Assembly (NCBI GenBank): GCA_021809805.1
Contig: JAJZKA010000006.1
Span: 1 to 48,898 of the forward strand
Length of the DNA stretch: 48,898 nt
Direction: 5' to 3'
DNA from: Actinomycetes bacterium
GTDB taxonomy: Bacteria; Actinomycetota; Acidimicrobiia; Acidimicrobiales; Bog-793
Positions 23,643 through 30,638 of the stretch are shown piece by piece. The translations under genes were made by a program, and so were the position numbers. Positions within the stretch are counted from its first letter, which is position 1. Every line of letters begins with the position of its first letter. The notes below the pieces were generated by a model. That model worked only from the letters and a program-made list of their open reading frames with translations. It ran no database searches and was not told the DNA's origin.

Positions 23643-23845
23643 CACGACGCCTCGTAGCCGGCCTCTTCGATCGCCGCGCGCAGCCGCTGGTCGTCGAGGC
23701 CCTCACCCGTGACGGTCACGAGCTTGGTGTCGAGGTCCACCTCGACGGTCGCAACTCCGCCGACCGCGGAGATCTCGTTCGACACCGCATGCTTGCAGTG
23801 ATCACAGGTCATTCCCGCAACGGTGTAGGTCCTCGTCTCCGCCAT
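23642..23845 (-). CDS. copZ: CopZ-like copper chaperone (HMA domain)
   Basis: The protein is 67 aa. The start ATG at 23845 is preceded by GAGGAG; the track start at 24052 runs through the operator and is rejected. It is a single HMA fold: TYTVAGMTCDHCKHAVSNEISAV with the CxxC metal loop, then VEVDLDTKLVTVTGEGLDDQRLRAAIEEAGYEAS. It carries Cu(I) to CopA. The loop reads CDHC rather than the more usual CxGC/CxHC, which still fits copper. It is the promoter-proximal gene of copZ-copA-csoR, directly behind the CsoR box at 23868. Confidence 0.93.
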   Translation of the reverse strand: MAETRTYTVAGMTCDHCKHAVSNEISAVGGVATVEVDLDTKLVTVTGEGLDDQRLRAAIEEAGYEAS

Positions 23846-23867
23846 CTCGGTCTCCTCTCGAAGCCGC

Positions 23868-23884
23868 ATACCCCTATTGGGTAT
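23868..23884. promoter_or_regulatory. CsoR operator of the copZ-copA-csoR operon
   Basis: ATACCCCTATTGGGTAT is a palindrome (ATACCC-N5-GGGTAT) of the kind bound by CsoR in actinobacteria. It lies 23 bp upstream of the copZ ATG. A consensus TTGACA on the minus strand (23899-23904) is just upstream, so bound CsoR would cover the core promoter. Confidence 0.85.
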
Positions 23885-24015
23885 AAGTGTAGCCCAGATG
23901 TCAAGCCGTCGTCTGTGTGCTCCGGGATCGTCGCGCGGGACAACCTGGAGCTGGGGAGACGGCAAGATGACATGCGCGGGCCGTCGCGACGACCCGCGTC
24001 TCGTGCGGGGCACGC

Positions 24016-24888
24016 TCAGCTCGCGATCGGCGTGCCCGCGCCGCCCGTGCACTCACCGCCGTATTCGGGGGTGTACCGCGGACTCGTTCGGAATGTGTCG
24101 ACGAAGCGCTGCAGGCGGGGATCGTCCGGCGAGGTCACCTTGAGCTGGAAGCCCCACGAGGAGATCGCGATGTTCGACGACATTCCCGGAAATGGGGTGA
24201 GGTCGACGTAGCGCGATCCGGTGCCGGCGATGACGCGTTGTCGGTCCACGAAGGCACGCAGGGCAGCGACCTCGGCGTGAGCAAGGGAGGGCCGGTAGGT
24301 GATCCATACCGCGCCATGCTCGAGGTCGTGTACCGCCCGCTCGGCTGGGATCGGCTCCGCGTAGACGCCGCAGTTCGCCCACAACGCATTGTGGTCGCCT
24401 CCGACCGGTGGAGTCACCCAATAGCGGACCGGGCCGGCCACGTGGCGGTGGCCGAGTGCCCGGTCTGCCGGGCCGTTATGGCTTGTGGTCGGCCAGCCGG
24501 TCGTGTCGTAGGCGACGACGCCCTTGATGCCCGACCGATTGGCGACGACGAGCGCTGCGCTCTGGATATCGGCCTGCCCGGCTGCAACGGGGGGCGGCAG
24601 CACCTCGCGGTTCGCGTTCGCTGAGCTTGGTCCGCTCCCGAGGCTGAGGAAAAGCGACGTCCCGACGCCGACAACGATGACGACGATCCCAGCGGTTACG
24701 CGTCGGCGACGTCGAGCTTGTCTGGCCGTCCAGACACGCTGACGTGTCGAGGTATGCGTCTTGTTGGTCGGGCCGCCGGCCCGGCGTGGCGACGGTACCG
24801 GGTTGGCGGTACCACCGAGGCGCCGAGGGGAAGAGCTCCTTGATGTGGAGCTGCCGGTGCGCTTGGACGCACGCGGTTGCTTGGGCAT
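24016..24888 (-). CDS. DUF3105 membrane-anchored protein
   Basis: The start is ATG 24888 with GGGAGG just upstream; the track start is one codon earlier (GTG). The product is 290 aa. A basic, low-complexity N-terminus of about 65 residues (Arg/Ser/Thr-rich) is followed by one membrane segment (VTAGIVVIVVGVGTSLFLSL), so the C-terminal domain should be outside. That domain is DUF3105: ALGHRHVAGPVRYWVTPPVGGDHNALWANCGVYAEPI, then AVHDLEHGAVWITYRPSL and SSWGFQLKVTSPDDPRLQRFVDTFR. His and Cys residues in GGDHNALWANCG and HDLEHGA could bind metal; this is inference. The function of the family is unknown. It lies behind the copper operon promoter region, in the same orientation. Confidence 0.85.
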   Translation of the reverse strand: MPKQPRASKRTGSSTSRSSSPRRLGGTANPVPSPRRAGGPTNKTHTSTRQRVWTARQARRRRRVTAGIVVIVVGVGTSLFLSLGSGPSSANANREVLPPPVAAGQADIQSAALVVANRSGIKGVVAYDTTGWPTTSHNGPADRALGHRHVAGPVRYWVTPPVGGDHNALWANCGVYAEPIPAERAVHDLEHGAVWITYRPSLAHAEVAALRAFVDRQRVIAGTGSRYVDLTPFPGMSSNIAISSWGFQLKVTSPDDPRLQRFVDTFRTSPRYTPEYGGECTGGAGTPIAS

Positions 24889-25319
24889 CACGCCTCCCGC
24901 TCAGCTCGCCGGCGAGGCGATGACGTGTCCGGCGGTGTCCACGCGGCATAGCCAGGCACCGGCGAGCTGGAGCGGTCGCTGCCCATCACCAACGCGGGCC
25001 CGAGGCGCCGACGAGCGTGTGGTGGGTGCGATGGGGCGGCGCCCGTCGGTGACGATGAGCTCGTGCCGCACGCGATGGCGAATCCCGTCCCGAATCTCTC
25101 GGTTGGCGTCACTCCGCCCGCCACCATCGCGGCGGTCCGTCGCCGGCGTGAGCGATGAGCTGCTTCGCTGATGAGGGTCACGGTCCTGGCACCTCCAACT
25201 GTTTGCTCGGCCTCGAGTGCGACCCGTCGTGGTAGCGAGCCCCGGCGCGGAGCCATCCTGGGTCGGTGGCCACATCCAAGGCAGGGGCGTTCGCCCTCAG
25301 GGTTAGGGCCGAACGCTTC
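24889..25319. other. Gap without a supported gene
   Basis: Several overlapping minus-strand frames are open. One ends in GDGQRPLQLAGAWLCRVDTAGHVIASPAS, which reads like a protein tail, but I recognise no family and the upstream part is low quality. It may be a decayed gene. It also holds the upstream region of the SHOCT gene and the 5' region of the DUF3105 gene. Confidence 0.4.
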
Positions 25320-25334
25320 TACCCGGTAGGGGTA
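25320..25334. promoter_or_regulatory. Second CsoR-like box
   Basis: TACCCGGTAGGGGTA is TACCC-N5-GGGTA, the same symmetry and spacing as the box upstream of copZ. It lies 46 bp before the ATG of the small SHOCT protein at 25381, which places that gene in the copper regulon by inference. Confidence 0.7.
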
Positions 25335-25380
25335 TTTCGGGCCCAGCGTGAATCACACGGAGACCGAGGAGGCGCCGATC

Positions 25381-25644
25381 ATGATGTGGTACTGGGGTGG
25401 AGGAGTCCACTGGTGGGGTTGGTTGGTGGGCGGGCTTGGCATGCTGGCCTTCTGGGCCCTGGTGCTGTGGGCGGTCTGGTACTTGGTGGCGAGCCCTGGT
25501 CGCCGGCCGCCCGAGCGCGCGTCAAAGGGAGACGACCCGCAGCGCATCCTCGGCGAGCGTCTGGCGCGGGGCGAGATCGATGCCGATGAGTACCGGCATC
25601 TGCGCGACGTCCTGTGCGAGGGCGAACCGGCGACCCGCAGCTGA
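25381..25644 (+). CDS. Small Trp-rich membrane protein with C-terminal SHOCT domain
   Basis: The start is ATG 25381, with GAGGAGG eight nt upstream; the track's GTG at 25348 is less likely. The product is 87 aa. The N-terminus (MMWYWGGGVHWWGWLVG) is unusually rich in Trp, Tyr, Met and Gly, followed by a single membrane helix (GMLAFWALVLWAVWYLVA). A SHOCT motif follows (DPQRILGERLARGEIDADEYRHLRDVL). SHOCT is a short oligomerisation-type helix pair found at the ends of many membrane proteins. The aromatic and Met/His residues before the helix could interact with copper, and a CsoR-like box precedes the gene. The function is unknown; a role in copper stress is inferred from the box and neighbourhood. 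Confidence 0.85.
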   Translation: MMWYWGGGVHWWGWLVGGLGMLAFWALVLWAVWYLVASPGRRPPERASKGDDPQRILGERLARGEIDADEYRHLRDVLCEGEPATRS

Positions 25645-26155
25645 CGTCGGAGCCCTACCGGCGCGGATGCCCAGCACCTTGGGCGATGTCGGGGTCGGCT
25701 GAGCGCGACACTGCGACCTGGGCCGGCTGGGCTGAAGAACGCCGAGTGCTCCCGGCGTGGTTACCGGTTCGGGCCCGCGCGCCGCTGATGAGCGCACCAA
25801 ACTCCGCCGCCGCTGAGACCTGTGACCCTGGACGGCTCGCCGGCGGGATCGCCCGGCCGCGCGTGGCGGCGTTGGCCAGGTGGCCGTGCCCGGTTCCGCC
25901 AGCTCCATCGCTCGCCGCCCTCGGAGCGCCCAGAGCTCGAATCGCGCCGATACACCTGGCCGATGTGGCCGTTCAGCAGCGCGACGGCACCAGTTGCGGC
26001 GAGTTCGCGGGCCGGCCGTTCGTTGCGTTGTCCGAGGCAGCTGAGACGCTGCTCGTCATCGTCGTCACCGCCATCTGTGGAGATCCGCGCCGGCCAAGTG
26101 GGAGAGGCCCCGTAACGCCACGCTCGGTGCCCGAGAAGGGATCCTCGCTTTGGCG
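25645..26155. other. Gap without a supported gene
   Basis: Open frames on both strands are Arg/Pro/Ala-rich shadows with no domain. No promoter or terminator is convincing. It separates the metal block from the two-component system. Confidence 0.5.
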
Positions 26156-26815
26156 TTAGCGCTGATCCATCAGCCCTGACTCATAGGCGGTCACGACGAG
26201 CTGTGCTCGGTCGCGCGCACCGAGCTTGGTGAGCAGGCGGCTGACGTGGGTCTTGGCGGTCGCCGGGCTCATGTGGAGCCCGTCGGCGACCTCGGCGTTC
26301 GACCAGCCCTGAGCAACGGCGACGAGCACCTCGCGCTCGCGCGGGGTCAGCGTACCGAGCAGGGTCCGGTCTCCGCTGCGAGCCGGGGCGCGCTCGACGA
26401 ATTGTGCAATGAGGCGCCGCGTGATGCTTGGGGCGAGCAGCGCGTTGCCCGCTGCCACTGTGCGAATCGCGTCGAGGAGGTACTCGGGTGGGACATCTTT
26501 GAGCAAGAAGCCGCTCGCCCCTGAGCGGAGCGCCTCATAGACATACTCGTCGAGCTCGAAGGTGGTCAGGATCACGACGCGCGTGCAATCGGGCTCGGCC
26601 TCAGCGAGGATCTGTCGGGTCGCCTCGAGTCCGTCCATTTCAGGCATGCGGACGTCCATCAGCACGATATCGGGTGCGGTGGCCGCGACCACCTCGACTG
26701 CCTGGCGACCGTTGGCGGCCTCTCCGAGCACGGTGATGTCGGGGGAGGACTCGATCAGGACCCTGAACCCAGCTCGCACGAGCGTCTGGTCGTCGACGAG
26801 AACGACTCCGATCAT
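26156..26815 (-). CDS. NarL/LuxR-family response regulator
   Basis: The start is ATG 26815, overlapping the kinase stop (ATGA). The product is 219 aa. The receiver domain has acidic pair D8-D9 and phosphoacceptor D54 (DIVLMDVRMPEMDG), switch Thr in VVILTTF, and Lys in FLLKDVPP. The C-terminal LuxR-type HTH is LTPREREVLVAVAQGWSNAEVADGLHMSPATAKTHVSRLLTKLGARDRAQLV. It is the partner of the histidine kinase in the same operon. The pair is divergent from an ABC ATPase/permease, which is its likely target, as in the DesKR/LiaRS/BceRS-like arrangement common in actinobacteria. Confidence 0.93.
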   Translation of the reverse strand: MIGVVLVDDQTLVRAGFRVLIESSPDITVLGEAANGRQAVEVVAATAPDIVLMDVRMPEMDGLEATRQILAEAEPDCTRVVILTTFELDEYVYEALRSGASGFLLKDVPPEYLLDAIRTVAAGNALLAPSITRRLIAQFVERAPARSGDRTLLGTLTPREREVLVAVAQGWSNAEVADGLHMSPATAKTHVSRLLTKLGARDRAQLVVTAYESGLMDQR

Positions 26816-28077
26816 CTGCCACACACCCGATCGCGTGGGAGGCGAACGATGACCGCGAACCCGCCGTTTGATTGGGGACCGGCCTCGAAAGAGCCGCCGA
26901 AGAGTGCGACGCGTTCGCGCATCCCGATGACGCCGTGGTGTGCGGAGGGCTCATCGCTACGCGGGTTGGGCGCGAGCGGCCCATTCCCGTCGTCTAGCAC
27001 TTCGAGTACGAGCTCGGGCCCGTCGTCCCGCAGGCGGACATGGGCCTTGGCCGGGCCGGCGTGCTTGACGACATTGGTGAGTCCTTCCTGGACGATGCGG
27101 TAGAGCGACAGCTCGGCGGCGGGCGACAACGCGTCGGCCACCGAGCTCGAGATCTCGAGCTCGACCGGCACGCCAGCCGAGCGCACCTGGTCGACGAGGT
27201 GTACCAGACCTGAGATGCCCGGCGCAGGAGAGAGCTCGGCCGGCTGCTGCTCGTCGCCGCGCAGGACGCCGAGCATCCGCCGTAGCTCATCGAGCGCTGC
27301 CCGGCTCGTCGTCTGCACGGCGGTGAGCGATCGTTTGGCTTCTGCTGGGTTGCTGTCGATCACGTGACGTCCGACGCCGGACTGTACGGCAATGACCGCC
27401 AGGCTATGGGCGACGACGTCGTGCAACTCACGGGCGATCTGGAGGCGCTCTTCTGCGAGTGACCGCTGGGCGCGCTCGAGCTCCTCCCGCTGACGTTGCG
27501 CCGCCTGCTCGGCGAGGCCAGCGACGTAGACGCGCCGGACACGCACGCTGTCGCCGACGAACCAAGCGGCCGTCGCCACGAGCGCAGTCCCGACGGCCGC
27601 GCCAGCAAGGCCCCGCAGCCCGCTTGCGGCGGCCAAGCCGCCGAGCAGGAGCAGCTCGGCAGCGAGCCCGGCGAGCGAGGGAAGGCGGGGCGTCGTCGAC
27701 GCGACCTGGTACATCGGCACCGCGATCAGCGCGTCGGGCACATTGGTGGCTGCTCCCGACCGACCGAGCGCGACACCGACGAGCACCGTCGCCGTCATCA
27801 ACGCGAGCGCGGCGACGGCGTTGCGGCGGCGGATGGCGAAGCAGAGCGCTGCAAGGACCCAGACGAAGACCCCGTCTGCCTCGCCGGGACCGGTTCCGCT
27901 GGCGAAACGCCAGAGATGGATGACGGCGACGAGCACCATCAGCCCGGCGATCAATCGGTCGAGCAGGAGGAGCTGGCCCTCGCTCACCCGGTGGAGAAGA
28001 GGTGGCCGGGGGTCGGTTGCGCGCTCGCGCCGCGGTTGCACCGCGCGCACCCTAGCCATCGCGACGCCGAATGACAT
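26812..28077 (-). CDS. Sensor histidine kinase, NarL-system type (HisKA_3)
   Basis: I use ATG 28077; ATG 28059 is also possible, and the track start (28236) invades the ABC gene. The product is about 421 aa. A membrane-spanning N-terminal sensor of five or six helices has almost no extracellular loop (LLLLDRLIAGLMVLVAVIHLW ... FVWVLAALCFAIRRRNAVAALALM). A coiled region (AEQAAQRQREELERAQRSLAEE) is followed by the HisKA_3 box (ERLQIARELHDVVAHSLAVIAVQSGVGRHVI) with the phosphorylated His. A HATPase follows, with DALSPAAELSLYRIVQEGLTNVVKHA and LEVLDDGNGP. It probably senses a membrane signal and phosphorylates the regulator encoded next to it. Confidence 0.92.
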   Translation of the reverse strand: MSFGVAMARVRAVQPRRERATDPRPPLLHRVSEGQLLLLDRLIAGLMVLVAVIHLWRFASGTGPGEADGVFVWVLAALCFAIRRRNAVAALALMTATVLVGVALGRSGAATNVPDALIAVPMYQVASTTPRLPSLAGLAAELLLLGGLAAASGLRGLAGAAVGTALVATAAWFVGDSVRVRRVYVAGLAEQAAQRQREELERAQRSLAEERLQIARELHDVVAHSLAVIAVQSGVGRHVIDSNPAEAKRSLTAVQTTSRAALDELRRMLGVLRGDEQQPAELSPAPGISGLVHLVDQVRSAGVPVELEISSSVADALSPAAELSLYRIVQEGLTNVVKHAGPAKAHVRLRDDGPELVLEVLDDGNGPLAPNPRSDEPSAHHGVIGMRERVALFGGSFEAGPQSNGGFAVIVRLPRDRVCGR

Positions 28078-28223
28078 CGCCCCGCGGTCGCATCCTCGGA
28101 GTACCTGCGTACGACCGGGGGAGTACGTCACGAAGCGACCTGGGGGTGACGACACCGACGGATCATCCTGCGAGGCTTTCCACAGAGCGGGCGCAAGCAC
28201 GAGAAGCGAACAGGGACGAGGCG

Positions 28224-29156
28224 ATGATCGAGGCACGAGGACTGACCAAGCGCTACGGCGACAAGCTGGCGGTCGACCAGCTCAGCTTCACCGTGCGCCC
28301 GGGCGTCGTCACCGGGTTCCTCGGGCCGAATGGCTCGGGGAAGTCGACGACCATGCGCATGATCATGGGCCTCGACCTTCCGAGCGCCGGGACGGCGACG
28401 GTGAACGGGAGGCGCTACCACGACCTGGCCTGGCCGCTTCATGAGGTCGGAGCGCTCCTCGAAGCCAAGGCGATCCACCCCGGACGTTCAGCTCGGGCGC
28501 ACCTGCAGATGCTTGCGGCAACCCATGGCATTCCCCAAAGGCGTATCGACGAGGTCCTCGAGCTCGTGGGCCTCGCAGCGGTCGCTGGGCGCCGCGCCGG
28601 CAAGTTCTCCCTCGGAATGGGCCAGCGCCTCGGCATTGCCGCGGCACTTCTCGGCGATCCAGGGGTGCTGCTTTTCGACGAACCAGTCAACGGACTCGAT
28701 CCCGACGGCATCCGCTGGGTGCGGAACCTCCTCCGCTCGCTCGCTCGCGAGGGCCGGGCGGTGCTGGTCTCGAGCCACCTGATGAGCGAGATGGCACTCA
28801 CCGCGGACGAGGTCGTCGTCATCGGGCGGGGCCGACTGATTGCCGAGACCTCGATCGACGAGCTGACCTCGCGGAGCTCCCAGCGCTACGTCACGGTGCG
28901 CGTCGCTGACGAGCCGGCGCGCTTTGCCGCAGCCCTCGAGCAGCAAGGTGCGACAACCGTGCACGAACATGACGGCGCGTTGAGCGTCCGCGGCCTCGGG
29001 GCCCCCGCGATCGGCGATCTGGCGGCAGCCCGCGGCATCGTGTTGCACGAGCTCGCCCCGCACGCCGCGTCGCTCGAGGAGGCCTTCATGGAGCTCACCG
29101 AGGACAGCATCGAATACCACGGCGAGAGCTCGCCCGCTTTCGCGAACGGAGACTGA
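28224..29156 (+). CDS. ABC transporter ATP-binding protein (BcrA/DrrA-like)
   Basis: The start is ATG 28224; the track start (28071) overlaps the divergent kinase. The product is about 310 aa. Walker A is GPNGSGKST (34-42), the signature region FSLGMGQRLGIAAALLGDPGVLLFDEPVNGLDP includes Walker B, and the switch His is in SSHLMSEMALTADEVVVI. The C-terminal ~90 residues match the accessory domain of antibiotic exporters. It pairs with the permease starting one nt after its stop. The divergent two-component system implies control in response to envelope stress or an antimicrobial; the substrate is unknown. The ~146-bp divergent intergenic region contains repeated GAGTAC elements that may be regulator-binding sites. 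Confidence 0.92.
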   Translation: MIEARGLTKRYGDKLAVDQLSFTVRPGVVTGFLGPNGSGKSTTMRMIMGLDLPSAGTATVNGRRYHDLAWPLHEVGALLEAKAIHPGRSARAHLQMLAATHGIPQRRIDEVLELVGLAAVAGRRAGKFSLGMGQRLGIAAALLGDPGVLLFDEPVNGLDPDGIRWVRNLLRSLAREGRAVLVSSHLMSEMALTADEVVVIGRGRLIAETSIDELTSRSSQRYVTVRVADEPARFAAALEQQGATTVHEHDGALSVRGLGAPAIGDLAAARGIVLHELAPHAASLEEAFMELTEDSIEYHGESSPAFANGD

Positions 29157-29157
29157 C

Positions 29158-30015
29158 GTGAACAGCTCATCCAAGGCAATGGACGCGCCCCGCACTGTCA
29201 CGGGCCCCCCGGTAGATCAGCGCCTATTGCGGGCCACGCCGCCGGGCCACTACTCGCTGTCGGGTGCGTTGCGCTCAGAGTGGACCAAGCTGCGTACCGT
29301 GCGCTCCACGCTCTGGTCGCTCGTCGTCCTGGTCGTGATCTCCATCGGCGTGAGCGCGCTCGCCACCGCTGAAACGCGGGCACACTGGGTCCCGGGCGAC
29401 GCCTTGGGTTTTGATGCGACCCGGCTGAGTCTGATCGGTGTGTTCTTCGCCCAGCTCGTGATCGGCGTGCTCGCGATCCTCGTCGTCAGCGCCGAATACA
29501 GCACCGGCACGATCCGCTCCTCCCTCGCTGCCATTCCTCGTCGACCGCTTGTGTTGCTCGCAAAGGTCATGGTCTTTGGTGCAGTGGCGCTCATCGTCTG
29601 CGAGCTCGTCGCCTTCGCGTCGTACTTCATCGGCCAGGCGTTACTCAGTGCACCAGCCGTCCACACCACGCTCTCGAGCCCGGGGGCGCTGCGCGCCGTG
29701 GTCGGCAGTGGGCTCTATCTGTGCGTCCTCGGGCTCTTCGCGCTTGGTCTGGCCGCAATCATCCGCCATACTGCCGGCGCCATCGGCGCCTTTGTCGGGA
29801 TCCTGCTTGTCGCACCGCTCATCGTCTCGGCGCTTCCGCATTCCCTGTTCGTCTCCGTCGAGCGCTTCCTGCCCGACCGGATCGGTCAGAACCTCATCTC
29901 GTTCCATCAGCACCCGAGCTCTTTTCCTGTATGGGGCGGCTTTGCCCTTCTGTGTGGGTATGCCGTTGCGCTGCTCGTAATCGGTGGCGTCGTGATGGTG
30001 CGACGCGACGCGTGA
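29158..30015 (+). CDS. ABC-2 type transporter permease
   Basis: The start is GTG 29158, one nt after the ATPase stop. The product is 285 aa. A polar N-terminus and the permease motif LRSEWTKLRTVRSTLWSLVVLV are followed by about six membrane helices. FFAQLVIGVLAILVVSAEYSTGTIRSSLAAIPRRPLVLLAKVM is the conserved segment of Gram-positive ABC-2 permeases such as those of lantibiotic or bacitracin resistance systems. It forms the membrane channel for the ATPase next to it. The substrate is not determinable from sequence. Confidence 0.92.
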   Translation: MNSSSKAMDAPRTVTGPPVDQRLLRATPPGHYSLSGALRSEWTKLRTVRSTLWSLVVLVVISIGVSALATAETRAHWVPGDALGFDATRLSLIGVFFAQLVIGVLAILVVSAEYSTGTIRSSLAAIPRRPLVLLAKVMVFGAVALIVCELVAFASYFIGQALLSAPAVHTTLSSPGALRAVVGSGLYLCVLGLFALGLAAIIRHTAGAIGAFVGILLVAPLIVSALPHSLFVSVERFLPDRIGQNLISFHQHPSSFPVWGGFALLCGYAVALLVIGGVVMVRRDA

Positions 30016-30638
30016 CGACGCGGGGATCCCGACCGGGTACCGCCGTGCGGAGCGGTTCGCTTCTTCGGCGTGCACGTCGATGCGCCCCAATCCAGCCTCG
30101 CTGCATCGTTCCCCGCTCGCCTGCCTCGTGCACGCTTTGAGATCCGGGAACGGTCGGGCCGCCGGCGGCAGGGCAATCGCGCCGCTTCCCGTTGGAGGGG
30201 TAACGGTCCTGACGTCCTGGTGACCAGTCGGCGATCCGGCCTACGAAGGGCCAGACTCCCTTCGACACACGACGAGGTCCTCGTCGCTGCGACATCTTTC
30301 GAGCCGCCGCCGCGCTCGGCGCCAGCGTGCTCGCCGACACGGGATACTGCTCGTCGCGTTCTCGGCTCGGCGTTCGAGCCGGTTCGCTTCGCTGGCTTTG
30401 GGTGGTGCCCCGCTGCTTGCCTTGTCCACGCCTGGTAGCCGTGGGGCCCGTGAAAAGATATTGCTCGCAGCGCTTGTGAAACAACGGTGAGATAAGGGTG
30501 AGGGGTCAGTGATGACGCGCCTCTTTCCACTCTGCGAGGTGCCGACGCCTTATACTTCGCGCGCGCGAGCAGGTGACCGATCCGTCGACCGCCCGGTGGC
30601 GGAGCGGGGGGTCAGTCTTCAGGACAGAGGGGGGGACG
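30016..30638. other. Gap of about 620 bp with no supported gene
   Basis: Overlapping short frames on both strands are Arg/Ser/Pro-rich with no domain. TATACT at about 30550 could be a -10 for the secreted protein starting at 30639, but no good -35 matches it. It most likely holds the promoter and regulatory region of the secreted-protein cluster. Confidence 0.4.

Noticed and set aside
25614-26159. 181-aa ORF in the gap after the SHOCT gene
   Set aside because: Overlaps the SHOCT gene end, biased composition, no family, no ribosome-binding site.
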